NCBI GenBank assembly: GCA_027922465.2
Contig: BQMF02000019.1
Span: 248,001 to 312,000 of the forward strand
Reading direction: 5' to 3'
Origin: Turritopsis dohrnii
Lineage: Eukaryota > Cnidaria > Hydrozoa > Anthoathecata > Oceaniidae
DNA length: 64,000 nucleotides
Each line of letters opens with the position of its first letter. Positions within the stretch are counted from its first letter, which is position 1. The notes under the pieces are model-generated. The model searched no databases, was not told the origin of the DNA, and saw only the letters and a list, made by a program, of their open reading frames with translations. Positions 35,151-46,575 of this stretch are shown in pieces. The position numbers were made by a program, and so were the translations under genes.

Positions 35151-35880
35151 ATATTTTTCCAATGAAGTTCCATGAACTGTATTTGACCATTTAAATCCCT
35201 TAGAAGGTACAATTTAGTTCATAGGAGAATTGATCAATTGAAAATTTTGGATTTTATTAACCATTATTGACTCAACCCAACCCACCACGGAATAGAGAAA
35301 TTCAGTGACTCTCTCCCTTCAAACATAAAAAAAATTAAAATTAGAATTATGATTATACCTTCAATCTTAGGAATTAACACAGAAAGATCTTCATTTATTT
35401 GGTAGAAACGAAAGTTCACCTGCATGATTAGCCAAACATGTGAGGCTGGAAGCTCAACTTGCAACTGAAATTTAAAGCTTAAATAAGATCGAATGGAGTT
35501 TCAAACTTGTTGTAGCTGTTCTTGCCAATATGATTTGTGTTAATGTGTATCATATTGCTATATGTGATTTCTTATTTCTTATCACAGAAATCTCTCGGCA
35601 AATAAGGAGAAGGATTTATTATCAAGCGCTAGGGCCACCCTACGTGAATTTGACTTAAAGATTTGGTTAAGGCAAATTCCGTTCAATGGAAAGCAACGTT
35701 ATTCGGCTCCTAAGAATTTCATTGAGACGAAATAATGTGCATGGCAAGGCTTATTAGATTATCATTCATTCAACGACAAATTTATTCAACAGTGCTGACG
35801 TAATCTTTGGGAAACATGGTATCATCACGGAGGTTTTAAAAACATACATTCCAGTACTGATGATCTCTTCGACAAAATCA
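35151..35880. other. Non-coding spacer
   Basis: AT-rich spacer with no motif-bearing frame. TATCATATTGCTATATGTG-like words occur near 35546, but nothing can be built on them. Confidence 0.3.
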
Positions 35881-35884
35881 ATTG

Positions 35885-36055
35885 CACCAGCTTGTTATAC
35901 CGAAAAATGTAGTAAATCCGACAAATGTAGTAACTATGGCAAATGTAAATGTAGCAAAAATCGACGACAAATGTAGTAACACTCAAAGTAGTAAAGGTCA
36001 ACGGCAAACATAGTAATTTCGCTAAATGTGGTAAATTACGTCAAATGTAGTAAAC
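35885..36055. repeat. Degenerate tandem repeat of (g/a)CAAATGTAGTAA
   Basis: About nine copies of a 17-20-base unit around AAATGTAGTAA lie between 35905 and 36055, with variable joints (CCGACAAATGTAGTAACTAT, CGACGACAAATGTAGTAACA). It has the same style as the tandem ends at 30007 and 34613 but a different unit. It may be one arm of a TIR element whose other arm lies outside or has been lost. Confidence 0.55.
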
Positions 36056-36843
36056 GCCTTCAACATTGAACAACATTGAACATAATTAGACCAAACACAT
36101 GAACATCTTCATCAAGTAACTTTGTAAGGGCTGTCAAATGGTCAAAAATGAAACCCAAAGTTGCGCATGCGCAATAAAAAGATGCTAATATAGGGTAAAT
36201 GAGCCATAATTGGGCAAAACGCACAAAGGTCTTCACCAAGTGCCCATATATTAAGACTCAAAATGAATTCAATTAACGTCACACATACAAGAGTTTACCT
36301 CCTTTCCAAAAACCACAAGTCGGTTAGACCTGAAAAACTTAATTAAAAAGGGACTGAGATCAGAGGCTACTCCTGTGCTTCACTAAAGGCTATATTTGTT
36401 TGTGTCCCAGTTTAATCAATAAGTTCGAGATACAGAGGTACTTAACCTGCTTCATAATTCCCACTACATTCTAAGACGCATGTTTTCAGTGTATACGTTA
36501 GGCATGCGTAAATGTTGGGTGCGATCGCACCGCCTATTTAGCTTGCCCTTATTCCTTACCAAGAAATTTTTCTTTTCACAGAATTATTTAAATGATTTGT
36601 CAACAAATTTGCATAAAATAGCTTTTTGCATTTGTTGTTATGCTTTTGCTTTACGATTGTTTGTTCTAAGCATAAATATGTGAAGAACGCACCTGCCCTA
36701 AGTTTAACTGAGTTACGCCACTGTACCTACCGGGACGTAAATATCAAATGGTTGTTTGGTTATATTGCGATGTTTATATAGTATATAGTACATTGATCTT
36801 TCCTGGACTACTAATTCATAGCAGCAGTTGTATGTATATAAAG
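36056..36843. other. Non-coding spacer
   Basis: No coding motif, splice-linked exon or inverted end was found here. AT-rich throughout. Confidence 0.3.
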
Positions 36844-36956
36844 GAAGATTTCCACCAGACGAATTCGCTGGTGAATTCGTGAAGAATTGCTTCTTTTTTT
36901 AAAAAAAAATGAACTGCACGCTGAGAATTCGCCGGTGAATTAGTCTAGTAGAATCC
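36844..36956. mobile_element. Short foldback MITE
   Basis: CCACCAGACGAATTCGCTGG (36852) is the imperfect reverse complement of the segment CCGGTGAATTAGTCTAGTAG ending near 36950. Both arms are built around GAATTCGCYGGTGAATT. The loop contains a perfect TTTTTTTAAAAAAA inversion. The target duplication is not clear. Confidence 0.45.
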
Positions 36957-37924
36957 CCTTAAAATGGCAGCATGAAGGATGCATCTGCTTTATAAAGGCT
37001 TTATGGAATTTCCTTATTCTAAAGATCTGCCGCCTCTTTGCAAACGTTATTGCATTTGTTTGCTGTTTGTCGTTAATAAATAATAACATGATAGCACGTC
37101 GTTACAGAAAAAAATCTCAATCGTTTATTTCAAGTTTATTAGAATTGCATATCATAAATTTACCGTAAACTTAGTAAATTATAAAAAAAAACTATAAAAC
37201 TAATTGAAGATAAGTATGCGATTGCTATTCAAAAAGATCATCAAACGGTTGAGCATGTACCTAAATTCCTTTCAAGATGAACTTTTTACTTTTTGAAAAA
37301 CGAAGGCACGGTATTCGTCAAAGTCATTGGACCGAGAAGGTACTTCGCTGACTTGAAGGAAGGCGGTTTGGAATTGCCAGCTGAATTTCACTTCAAGTCC
37401 TCAAATGAAAATCTTCTTCGTCAAATGGAGGAAAAGGAGAATCTTTTTGAGGAGAATCAACCAAAGTCAATGGAAAGAAAAAAAGAAGAAAAAAATCAAA
37501 ACAAAAAATGTAAAAAAAATTAAAAAGTGTCAAATATAATTCAGATCATAACCGCATTAAATCAGCGGTAAGCTAATTTAATGCGCTTATCATCTGAATT
37601 TCCTCTATTTATTAGTTTTGAAAAGAAGAAACCTAGCTATTTTATCCCTTCTCATTATTAGTGCGACATGGCTTAAATAATAAATTTTTTTTGCCGCGCT
37701 AAATTAGAGTTTTTACGGTGAGTGATTATAAAATTATGAAACTCTTTAAAAGAAAGAGGTACTATCACATCACAAACTCCTAAAATCACAAAACACCTGC
37801 AGTGGTTCCTAGCTTCATAACCATTGTCACAAATTATTCATCGTATCTAGATTTCTCACAGTCTCCCTCGAAGAAGAAAAGAAATATACACACAATTAAA
37901 GGTCAATAATGAACCTTCTACACT
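36957..37924. other. Spacer with one unassigned short open frame
   Basis: Mostly non-coding. A 76-residue plus-strand frame at 37293-37523 (MKNEGTVFVKVIGPRRYFAD, then LKEGGLELPAEFHF) is followed by a Lys/Glu-rich tail. The first half looks protein-like, but I cannot name a family and see no splice-linked partner. It could be a degraded gene or element fragment. An imperfect inversion of TTCAGATxATAA...GCGGT words lies at about 37541-37600. Confidence 0.3.
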
Positions 37925-38833
37925 TCATAAGTTCACAAAATCATAAATTGCACGAAAAACTGTTAAGAGTTTTTGTCGAATATGATAGACCGTAAAGATA
38001 TAAATGATAGCATCTAAAGAGAAGGATACCAAGAACATCGATAACAACACACTAATTTCCTTTGTTCCCCACATCTGATTGGTCACACAACAGTAAAATA
38101 AAATCAGTTTTGGAACAATCATGAATAAAAGGAAGTTTAAGACAATGAATAATGGAACCAGAAATGCAGCAGTCCTGAGAAGCGACCTTTGATTTTGATG
38201 GTTATTTCCCCTTTGATCTTGATGGTTATTTCCCCTTTGATTTTGATGGTTATTTCCAAGTGAATTTACTCGGTTTTGGCTCTTTTTTCTCATGTAAATG
38301 ATACTTCCATAAGAAGTGACGGTGATGATTATGAACGGCAAATCCCCGATTGGATGCCAGTATAATATGCTGATCCGTACAATTGTCATGTACTCTGCCT
38401 TGACAGACATCTGCGTGATGACTCCTACTATAAAGATGATAATCCATGAGGTACAGATCAGGGATCTTGAAATTTTCAACTGCATCTGTGCGTGATAGGA
38501 CATACCCAAGCGTACTGTGAGGAAACGATCGATAGTTAGAAAGCTTGTTGCGACAGTTATTGCTAAATGACCAGTGGTCCACTGTTGTAACATGATGAAA
38601 CTGTCGACCGTGAAATATTTAAAATAAACCAGGATTGTTCGTATGATTGCAGTGACAGCCATCAACCATTCAATGGCGCTTAGATTCATCAAGTACAAAC
38701 GTTGTGATTTTCTAAACTTGGTGTTCGTTGTTTGGTAAAGTAGCGTAAAACCCACTGAATGCAGAAACGTTGGAATCAATATCAACATGCACATACCCAC
38801 CACATAACCCAATGTTGCATCTTCATGAATCAT
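37925..38833 (-). CDS. Divergent rhodopsin-family GPCR, intronless, 302 aa
   Basis: Seven hydrophobic segments are visible at about residues 8-32, 45-70, 78-104, 121-144, 150-180, 217-247 and 258-282. TM2 has LMNLSAIEWL, where Glu replaces the usual Asp2.50. TM3 ends in IDRF (residues 101-104), a DRY variant. TM7 has DAIIY (274-278) in place of NPxxY. The CWxP motif of TM6 and the usual Cys at the top of TM3 are missing, so the ECL2 disulfide is probably absent. The third intracellular loop holds three tandem GNNHQNQR units (193-216). Cnidarians have many intronless orphan receptors of this kind; ligand and G protein cannot be inferred. The 302-residue length is complete for the family, and the start fits a short extracellular N terminus. 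Neighbours are repeats only. Confidence 0.75.
   Translation of the reverse strand: MIHEDATLGYVVGMCMLILIPTFLHSVGFTLLYQTTNTKFRKSQRLYLMNLSAIEWLMAVTAIIRTILVYFKYFTVDSFIMLQQWTTGHLAITVATSFLTIDRFLTVRLGMSYHAQMQLKISRSLICTSWIIIFIVGVITQMSVKAEYMTIVRISILYWHPIGDLPFIIITVTSYGSIIYMRKKSQNRVNSLGNNHQNQRGNNHQDQRGNNHQNQRSLLRTAAFLVPLFIVLNFLLFMIVPKLILFYCCVTNQMWGTKEISVLLSMFLVSFSLDAIIYIFTVYHIRQKLLTVFRAIYDFVNL
38186..38257 (-). repeat. Coding 24-bp minisatellite (three GNNHQNQR units) in the GPCR
   Basis: Three 24-bp units in the receptor frame encode GNNHQNQR, GNNHQDQR and GNNHQNQR (residues 193-216) in the third intracellular loop. The copies differ at one or two bases, so they arose by recent slippage or unequal exchange. 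The unit length is a multiple of three, so gain or loss of a copy keeps the frame. Confidence 0.85.
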
Positions 38834-41800
38834 GTCGACAGCTTACCGCGAATCTAGTTTTGATAAAAGAACTATTGGTTCATTGAATCAATATCGTGTT
38901 TTCCGAAGTTAAAACAACAAGCACCATAAAAAAAAGGCGGTATTTGCAAAATAACTCGCCACAGAAAGAAAATAGAAAAACTCTTTTCATCCGAAATAAA
39001 GTTGTTTTTAGCGTTGGTTGTCACAGTGTTTCCTAACATTTGACCATTTGAATAACAAAAGAACACAGATGGTGTAACCACAAAAGGTGGATTATTTTCA
39101 ACATATCCTTTCTTTTTTATCCTTCCTCTTAAAGGTGTTCATGTTCATCTTTCAATCTTCTATGTCAACTTTCTCTTGTTTTGTTTTTATCAAGCGACTT
39201 TTTTTGTTTCGACTGTATGCTTACAAAGAAGCTGACAAGTTTACTTTTAAAAAAATGATCTGAATATCATTCTAAGAGATTTTCCATACTCAAAGAGATC
39301 AAAGTTAGGTGTACAAGTTCGAAAAAGTCCCAGGAACTCCCTATTATGAAGTCATGGTTTTACCCAAATTTCTTGTTTTCTACTGTTGTTGTTTTTTGTC
39401 GTTTTCTTTTTTTTAGTCATAATCGTATTAATTAAAACAACAACCAAACGCCTCAAATTGCTGTCCATGATTTAAAGAACAATTTGTTATGTCTTTTTAT
39501 CCTTTTTATCTGAGATGTGTAGATACGAGAAATCCATCCTTTTAAAACGTCAAACAAGATATCCCAAGGCTTTACATTTCTTGCGATGTATGGATAACTA
39601 GGTTAAACAGGTTTCAACAAAATAGTCTGAAACTGTTAAAACATTTCAACCAAGCTTTGACATTAATAGTAATGTTGCTTAATACGTAATATGTCCCGTG
39701 TTGAAAACGTTAATTTTTTTTTTTTTTTTTCCTTGTAGAATTTTTCTTCTTCATTAAATTTTAAAAATAATAAAATTGTTTTTTATAAAATATATACATA
39801 AATAGTGATTTAACAACGCCTGAAAACGTTAATTAAAGTATTTAAGTCAAAGTCTAGGACATTCCAATCATTAAATAGAGCGCACAACCTAGTACTGCAG
39901 CATAGTGTAATAACCTAGTTCGGCAATTCTAAAACATGTTTTGTTGCTATGCTAGTGTTGGATCATTTCAAACTTGTAGTATTATAGACCCTTGTAGTAC
40001 TGTTGCTTAGCGTTTTGAGAAAATTTACTTGAACGTGTACCTTACATGTCATTAGAATGTACTAAGCTTGACCAGGAAATGTTACAAGGATCATTGGCGA
40101 CTCGTATGTAATGTTTTTATTAACGATATTTTTCATTTTACTTTTAACACAGACCTCTGTGATTTCGCTGACGATAATACTTTATGTATTCAAGATTCCT
40201 TTTTTATGCTAAACTAAGTTACCTCTAAAACGAAATATTAAATATCATGGCAGTTTTGACATTGCAAGAAAAGTTGAAAGTAATTAGTGAACGTGTCTTT
40301 TTTCCATAATCGCCTACGAAGGGACTGGTGTTAGTAACAAAGAACAGTTTTCGTTCTGTCTACGATCTGTTGTCAAGTTTTCGCCAAAGAAAATATGGAA
40401 ATATCGTTAACAACATCGAGAAGTAAGTAGATTTCGAAACTTTCAAAAAGCTGCAAAAACTTTCTACAAACCAGGTAGACAGGTTGTGCTGAATGCATGA
40501 AAAGAATCCTTGAAAATTACAGATCACTCATGCAATTATGAAGAAAATGTTTGGAAGAAAAGCTAGGCCAGGAGACAAAAACAAGACAAGAGGCCTCTGG
40601 GTGCTGAAGGCCAGCGCTCTCGGCAAAGATGAAAAATAATGGACTGCAAAGCAAAATCGAAATACATTTTTACTACATACATTTTTAAGGTCGAAATAGG
40701 AATTTCTGAGATATATCTAGAGTGACAATGGTTAAAGGAATAAACCATTTTGGTTACAAACAATCTAAAACAGATACTGAATTCATAAAGCAATATCATT
40801 GCAAATTGGATACAATACATCAGAGACATTAAATATACAAAAAATTTATTCAAATGCCTCACATTTACCTTGTACACAAATAAAACAAATTTTAAGCAGA
40901 TAAGACTTTCATGTATATTTATCTACAAGAAGTCATATCCAATTGAATTGAATTGAATGGAATGCAAATCTGATTTCGAGTACATAAAATATATATTATA
41001 AATTAAAATATTCAATTCAAAAAGAAGTTACTAATTCTATATTTCACAAAATTCAGAGCAAGCTGTGGTTCTCACTATCACCAAGTTCAAAAGCAAACTT
41101 CTTTCCCACATTGGAATTGCTACAGATTAAAAATAAGTGACAATGTTATGGTTGTATGTTTGGCACAGTGCACTAACTTATATATTTTCGCCTTTCTTCA
41201 GATGGAAAATAAGAAAAGGTTAGCGAAAGCGGATTATTTGATTAAGAAAATACAGGGTCTAATCTAGAATGGAAGGGCAGCATCCGGCGGAAAGGAAAAA
41301 AGGCACATTTTCAACATCCAAAGGGCACTTTTTATAGGAAAAGGGCAACCTTAGCTTTATTTCAGTGGGTTAAACCTGTGACCCCCCTATACAAGCTTTT
41401 AAAGTGAAAGTGGACTTAGACCCTGAAATGAAAGAAACTCACGATCATGCAGATACAGAGTATTGACAATACAAAAGTAACAATCTTACAAAAAAGCCAG
41501 TTCGGAAATTACAATTATTTCTGACAGTGTTCAATAAGTTTTACAGTAATAATTATCCAACTTCTGATAACTCATAAGCCCAATAAACCTGGTAGGTACG
41601 TCTGACTCCGCTCACTAGAGTCCGATATAACAACATCGCCAACAATTTTCCTAAAAAAATGTGAAAGGTGACATTGAAATGTACATAAAATATATATTAT
41701 AATATTATTAATATTAATAATATTTAATTATATTAATATTATTTAAATTATTATTTTAAATATATAATTTATATAATATATAATATATAATATATATTAT

Positions 41801-42500
41801 ACCTAAATATATAATATATAAATTATTATTTAGATATATATTATAATATATATTATAATATAATATTAATATATTATAATTGATGAATTTAATATTAAAT
41901 TTCTATAGAAAAGTTTTAAAATTTTCGCAACCTTGGTTGATCATATTTTGCGTAGCAAACCAATACCGTAAATTGGGGTGACTTGAAACACCCGGGGTGA
42001 CTTGAAACAGCATCGAAAAACGATATTTCTCATGAAATAATGAATGAAACTCCAAATTTTTTTCAGATTCTGTTCGGAACAACATTCGATGGAAAAATTT
42101 TATTAATCAAGGAAGTTCTTCGGGAGCTGAAGATGAAAAAAGCGCCGAAAATCAGTGCTGCTGTAAAATAGCTCGTCACGGCGATACAGCATATCGTCAA
42201 ATATACATTTGTAAAATAGAAAGGTCAAAGGGAGTAATTCCAGAATTTTATCGAAAAATATTTAAAATTGACAGAAATATATGCCATTAAAATGTTTCGT
42301 TTTTTTTTCACTCGATACACTTCGTCTTTTCGATTATTGCATAAATATTCTTATCAATTATGATGCAATCGAATCATTGATGTGTGATAAAGTTCAGCCA
42401 ATGGAATTTCAAAAGGTGGTATAAGTCATTTGGTAATTATTATAAATTCACAATTAATAGAAAGGGTTAATATCTAAGAATTGAACCTCAATAGACTCGT
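38834..42500. other. Long gene-poor spacer
   Basis: AT-rich DNA without a convincing gene. Notable tracts are a poly-T run near 39713-39730, short GAATT repeats near 40936-40955, and the AT satellite at 41685-41885. Short open frames (for example on the minus strand around 40563-40877) show no motif. Confidence 0.35.
41685..41885. repeat. AT-only satellite-like tract
   Basis: About 200 bases almost wholly of A and T, made of TATAATATA and TTATTAATAT words on both strands. It is able to form cruciforms and is a likely source of assembly or replication slippage. Confidence 0.85.
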
Positions 42501-42511
42501 TTTAATAAGTA

Positions 42512-42754
42512 CAGTGTGTATCAAAATGTCTTATCCACCAACTTTCAAGGTGTATATCTCATTACAAGTCTGATAAAATATTATGAATTTTATATCACAA
42601 GAAAAAGCTTTTCATGCTCTATTGATTGACTTTTAAGAATTTAACGAACCAAATCGTTGAGTTTTTCTTCAATATCTTTTCGAAGAACGATTATTTTGGC
42701 AAACATTTTATATTAACGGATAGAGCATGAAAAGCTCTTTCTTGTGATATAAAA
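42512..42754. mobile_element. Relic MITE: solo mariner-type end plus a 35-bp hairpin
   Basis: CAGTGTGTATCAAAATGTCT (42512, preceded by TA) is close to the tip of the complete mariner at 23754 and continues as CTTATCCACCAACTTTCAAGG. No matching right end was found. Inside, the segment 42588-42622 (TTTTATATCACAAGAAAAAG...) is inverted at 42720-42754 with a single-base difference, giving a strong stem with a loop of about 97 bases. Confidence 0.55.
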
Positions 42755-43193
42755 TTGTTGTTACTATTACAATTTCATACTTAATCTCGTTACCAGGGCT
42801 TCTTCTTGCCTTTTTGATATACGGACGCCGTTTTATACTCCGTGCACATGTCATATGCAATGGCGCAACAAATTCGCGTAATCCGGATGAAATGATGAAG
42901 CGCTTGTGTGGAAAAAACAAAGACGATGGATCAATTTCTAAGTGACATCAATATCGAAATGGTAAAGTAAATATATCCTAAACTAAGAGAAGCACGAGAA
43001 AGAAAGTTGGATATTCTGAAACAGGAATTTTATTATATATATTCAATTTGCGAGTTTTAATTAAGTACAGTAGTGTAAACTAGCTATAAATTCAAATTCA
43101 TCTTGCCTGCTTTCGATATTGCTTCTGAAGCAATTACGTTATCACACGTTTAATGATTTTAAAGGCTTCAGATAACTTATATTTTACAATGGC

Positions 43194-43853
43194 TTACCAC
43201 ACTCGTTTAACTTTTGTGATTGAAATGATTCGTGCCTCGTTTTGTGTCCCTGTGCGGATGAAAAGGGTGCCTCTGAAGTATTCAGCGACTCCAAGAGAAA
43301 TCATAAAGACATCAGTGTCAGGGGTGTGAATAATGATGTTTTTCACGTTCTGTTCGTCGATATGTTTAGCGTGCAGAAGTATTCGAACGTCTGCTTCCTC
43401 ATGGTTCGATGCAAGCTCTTGTACTTCGCTGCTTCTTCCATTTGTTCCCAATTTGATGCAAATATCATGATATGCCACATATACATCCAACTATTTTATG
43501 ACATCACAGCTTTCTTTCCAACGACTGGCAACGAATCTGATCAGCTCTGTTTTGTTTTCGCCACTTGAAAGAAATGACCCCCATTGCTTTATTTGCTGAC
43601 ACTCAACTATTTTCTTGAATTTCAACTTGCCAGTCTCTCTGTGATTTCTTTTTGTGTTCTTGATTGAGGACTTGCGGTAAAAATCAAACACCATATCAAT
43701 TCTTGAAGAATGGCAGTTGGAAGAAACAGCAGATTTATTGAAGGTCAAGCCAGCATCCTTCATCTTGCGAACCAATTCCATTCCATCAGTGATGGTCGCC
43801 ACAGGTGCTGGTGTGAAATCTACACAAGTGGGCCCTTTTTCAAGCTCATGCAT
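43194..43853 (-). pseudogene. NHEEAD/DTDVF-family protein fragment with one in-frame stop
   Basis: The first part (43853-43491) reads MHELEKGPTCVDFTPAPVAT, ... QWGSFLSSGENKTELIRFVA and ...SRWKESCDVIK, then a TAG. The same frame continues at once as LDVYVAYHDICIKLGTNGRS, EVQELASNHEEADVRILLHA and HTPDTDVFMISLGVAEYF to a stop at 43194. The NHEEADxRxLLHA and DTDVF motifs mark a family seen in many copies in cnidarian and other invertebrate genomes (general knowledge). I know no proven function. Its members usually end in a Cys-rich CRC-like domain, which is missing here but present on the other strand at 44031. Confidence 0.6.
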
Positions 43854-44030
43854 CAGTGCCGACTTATTCGTTTTATTAATTCCCTATTAATTTGAGCTTC
43901 CAGTAAATCCGATATTACATTATCAGGTGGCAACACACCAGAAGATAGGTCAAAGGGGCTGATAAACAGCTTTGTGATCACTTCTAGAATAGCAGAAGCT
44001 TTGGTCCAGAGTGTTTGGTGTTGGTTCGAA

Positions 44031-44261
44031 TAGACAGAAACTCTTCCATGCTTTTTCTTGTGCTGGCTCTGTATGCAGCTAATGTATTGTTCCTGTCCGA
44101 GGAAATGTATACCAGACTCGTGTCCATGTATTGACTACTCATTACCTTGCACGGGCGTGTGCTTTAACCAACACTGCGAGAACTTTCCAATCGAAGAAGA
44201 AGATTCACTCGCCGGAAATATCTGTAGAGGCGAAGGGAACGATGAAGATGATGACGACTAG
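44031..44261 (+). pseudogene. CRC/CXC-like Cys-rich fragment, opposite strand to its probable parent
   Basis: The frame encodes LMYCSCPRKCIPDSCPCIDY, then SLPCTGVCFNQHCENF and an acidic tail (IEEEDS...GNDEDDDD). The C-x-C...C-x-C-x6-C spacing matches the Cys-rich end found in the NHEEAD/DTDVF family and loosely the tesmin/TSO1 CXC motif. It starts 180 bp from the 5' side of the parent fragment but on the other strand, so an inversion or a second copy is likely. It is incomplete, with no upstream exon. Confidence 0.5.
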
Positions 44262-44983
44262 CTATATCACAAGACAATAATTCTTGTATACACTGCCAGA
44301 AAAACATTTATCAACGTCTTTTTTCTATTAACGTTACCCCTGAAAATCATAATAATAAGAGTGTAATTAAATGAAGTCAGTTTTGGATATGTAGATTCTA
44401 TAACGATCGTCGAAAATTATATAAGGTTCGTTGAAAGGCAATACCATGGTTAAAAACAACCCAAAATGGGCAAAGTAACATTTGTCTGCCTTTTTTAGCT
44501 CTTTTTACGCCCGGAAATGATCAAATACTAGTGTAATCGTAGTTAAACGAATTGAAAATGTTTTAACAATCTCAGAAGATGAAAAACTACTTTAGAAAAG
44601 CAAATTCGAGGCTCATAAACAGCTTTTGGTGGTCTAAATACCCAATTTTTAACGATTTTTAATTTTTGATTTGAACACATCCAAAAACCCATGAAATTCA
44701 GGTCAAAAGCTACCGATTAACGCAGCGGGACATATTATTCCTTAAAATATATGCCTTGAGGATGCTAAAAACCCTATCAAACCCTACTCCCCCGCTTGAG
44801 CCCTAAAATGGACTTAGCTCATGGGCTATTACATTATTGTGCTTCATCAACAAAAGAAATGGTTTTTTGAAAGCCTCTCAGTCGTTTTAAGAGCTTCTAG
44901 AACATAAAATTGTGTGAGGAAAAATTTCACATAAAACATAGTCTTTTTCTTGTGACCATGCCTAAAACTGAAAGCCGTGACCC
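44262..44983. other. Spacer before the putative TMEM117 first exon
   Basis: AT-rich. It would be the promoter region if 44984-45202 is the first coding exon. No TATA or CpG-rich motif can be supported. Confidence 0.3.
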
Positions 44984-45202
44984 ATGGTTCAAAACAGGTT
45001 CAAAATGAACAGGTTTCTGAACCAGTGGATTAAACGAACGGCTTTTCAACAGTGGGGGGAGACAGAACATCACTGTCAAATTCATGATGGTGACAAGGAG
45101 GCGGTGGTGATTACGAAAAAAAAAATTAAAATCAAATCAACAAAAACAACTATCAAAATGAATGAGGAAGAGAGAATTATTGACGCGAAGAGCGGAGACC
45201 AG
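44984..45202 (+). CDS. Candidate first coding exon of TMEM117
   Basis: The 73-codon frame (MVQNRFKMNRFLNQWIKRTA, ... KEAVVITKKKIKIKSTKTTI, ... EEERIIDAKSGDQ) ends at a good donor, CAG|GTATAT, in phase 0. The TMEM117 exon at 57642 also begins in phase 0 and is open from its acceptor (EDGGRLMVKAQHSRR), so the two join cleanly. The hydrophilic Lys/Glu composition fits a cytosolic N-terminal tail. The implied intron is 12.4 kb and filled with transposons. The link rests on phase and composition only. A 5' UTR exon or an unrelated frame are alternatives, and another upstream exon outside my notice could serve instead. Confidence 0.4.
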
Positions 45203-46117
45203 GTATATATATGACAATATTTGATTTTTATCTCTTTCCGCAGTTGGAATATTTAAGAACTCAGACGAGCTAATTTTTATACCGAGTTGATGATAAAAAT
45301 AGCAATAGGTAAACTTTTAGAGCAAACTTTTTTTTGTATGGATACATAATAAAAACAAGGATAATTGAAATTAATTTTTAAATAATCATTTAATGCTGAA
45401 TGGTGTATACATTTACAAGAATGCCAATTGAGAGAGCATATACATACATAATATATACTACATACAAGTAAGTTAATCAGCCCCAGCTGTATTATATACA
45501 AAATAAATTTTGTATTCTGTCTACGCTACATAAAGTGTAGGCATGTATGGAGAAGTCAAGTTCATTTGCCAGGTCAGATTTAAATCATGTTTGTTTATGT
45601 TTTTTCTGAAAATGTAAGATCACACATAGACAATATGAAAAATTTGACTTATATATAACAGAGGGATCGCAGCACCGTTTTTCATCTGGGACAATGTCTT
45701 AATCTAAAGATTTTATCTAGGCGTCATGCCGGGCCATGGACCTCATTGGTTTTAGAATTTTTTGGTGGCGCAAAGGAACTTTTAATGGCCTGACATTCAA
45801 TAACACTCTACACACTTAGAAATGCTTACAAAATAGAAGAAAAGAGCTGGGGGCAAGAAATTCTTGTCTCAAAGCTCTCTAAAGGCCCTAAAAAACAATT
45901 TTTACTTTAAAATGTTAACAGACAAACAAAAAAACAGCCTGATTACATATAACGTTATTTTTGCAAATGAATGTCTTAGATGAAAGAACTAGTTATGAAA
46001 AATTTTACTTAGCAAAAAAGTGTGGGGGCAGTGCCTTTTTGTGCAACGGCTTATAAAAGGGTAAATAAGATAATACGATAGGAGAGTATGCAACTTCATT
46101 TGGAAGCTAATAATACC
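45203..46117. other. Putative intron 1 of TMEM117, first part
   Basis: No gene or element boundary was recognised before the TTAA at 46118. AT-rich with short TATATACATAC-type tracts near 45440. Confidence 0.3.
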
Positions 46118-46575
46118 TTAAGAGCCATTTTCTGAGAAATTCAGGGTAAGTCTGTCAAGTGATATCCTCACATTGTGTTTGTTTTCACTTATTTTGTACA
46201 CAGCAATGTAAACAGGCACGTTACAGTACATGGCCCCTCTGAAGGCCTCTTAAATAAAATTTATACAATAAATCAAATGCAAATGTCATGTGGTTTCATA
46301 TTATTATGACCCGGGTAAAATTTTTTATATACAGAGTTTAACTTCGAAAATGTGCAATTTCACTTCTTCCTGTGTGCGTGCCCCGTCAATGAAAATTAAA
46401 TCAGCAAATCTCGAAAAAAAGACCCATGTAGCCATGTTGTAGATCTTGAAAAACTGATCAAAAAAGTGTATAGTCGTTTCCCTACAACCAGCCGTTGCAG
46501 AGATGTCGTCGATCAAAGATTTTGATGAGGTCATAGCCGCAGTACCAAAGTGGGATGCACATCGTGGATTATTGA

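Noticed and set aside
36480..36683. 67-residue open frame
   Set aside because: Hydrophobic chance frame without motif, start context or neighbours supporting a gene.
41903..42085. 60-residue minus-strand frame next to the AT satellite
   Set aside because: Too short, with no family resemblance and a tail running into the satellite.
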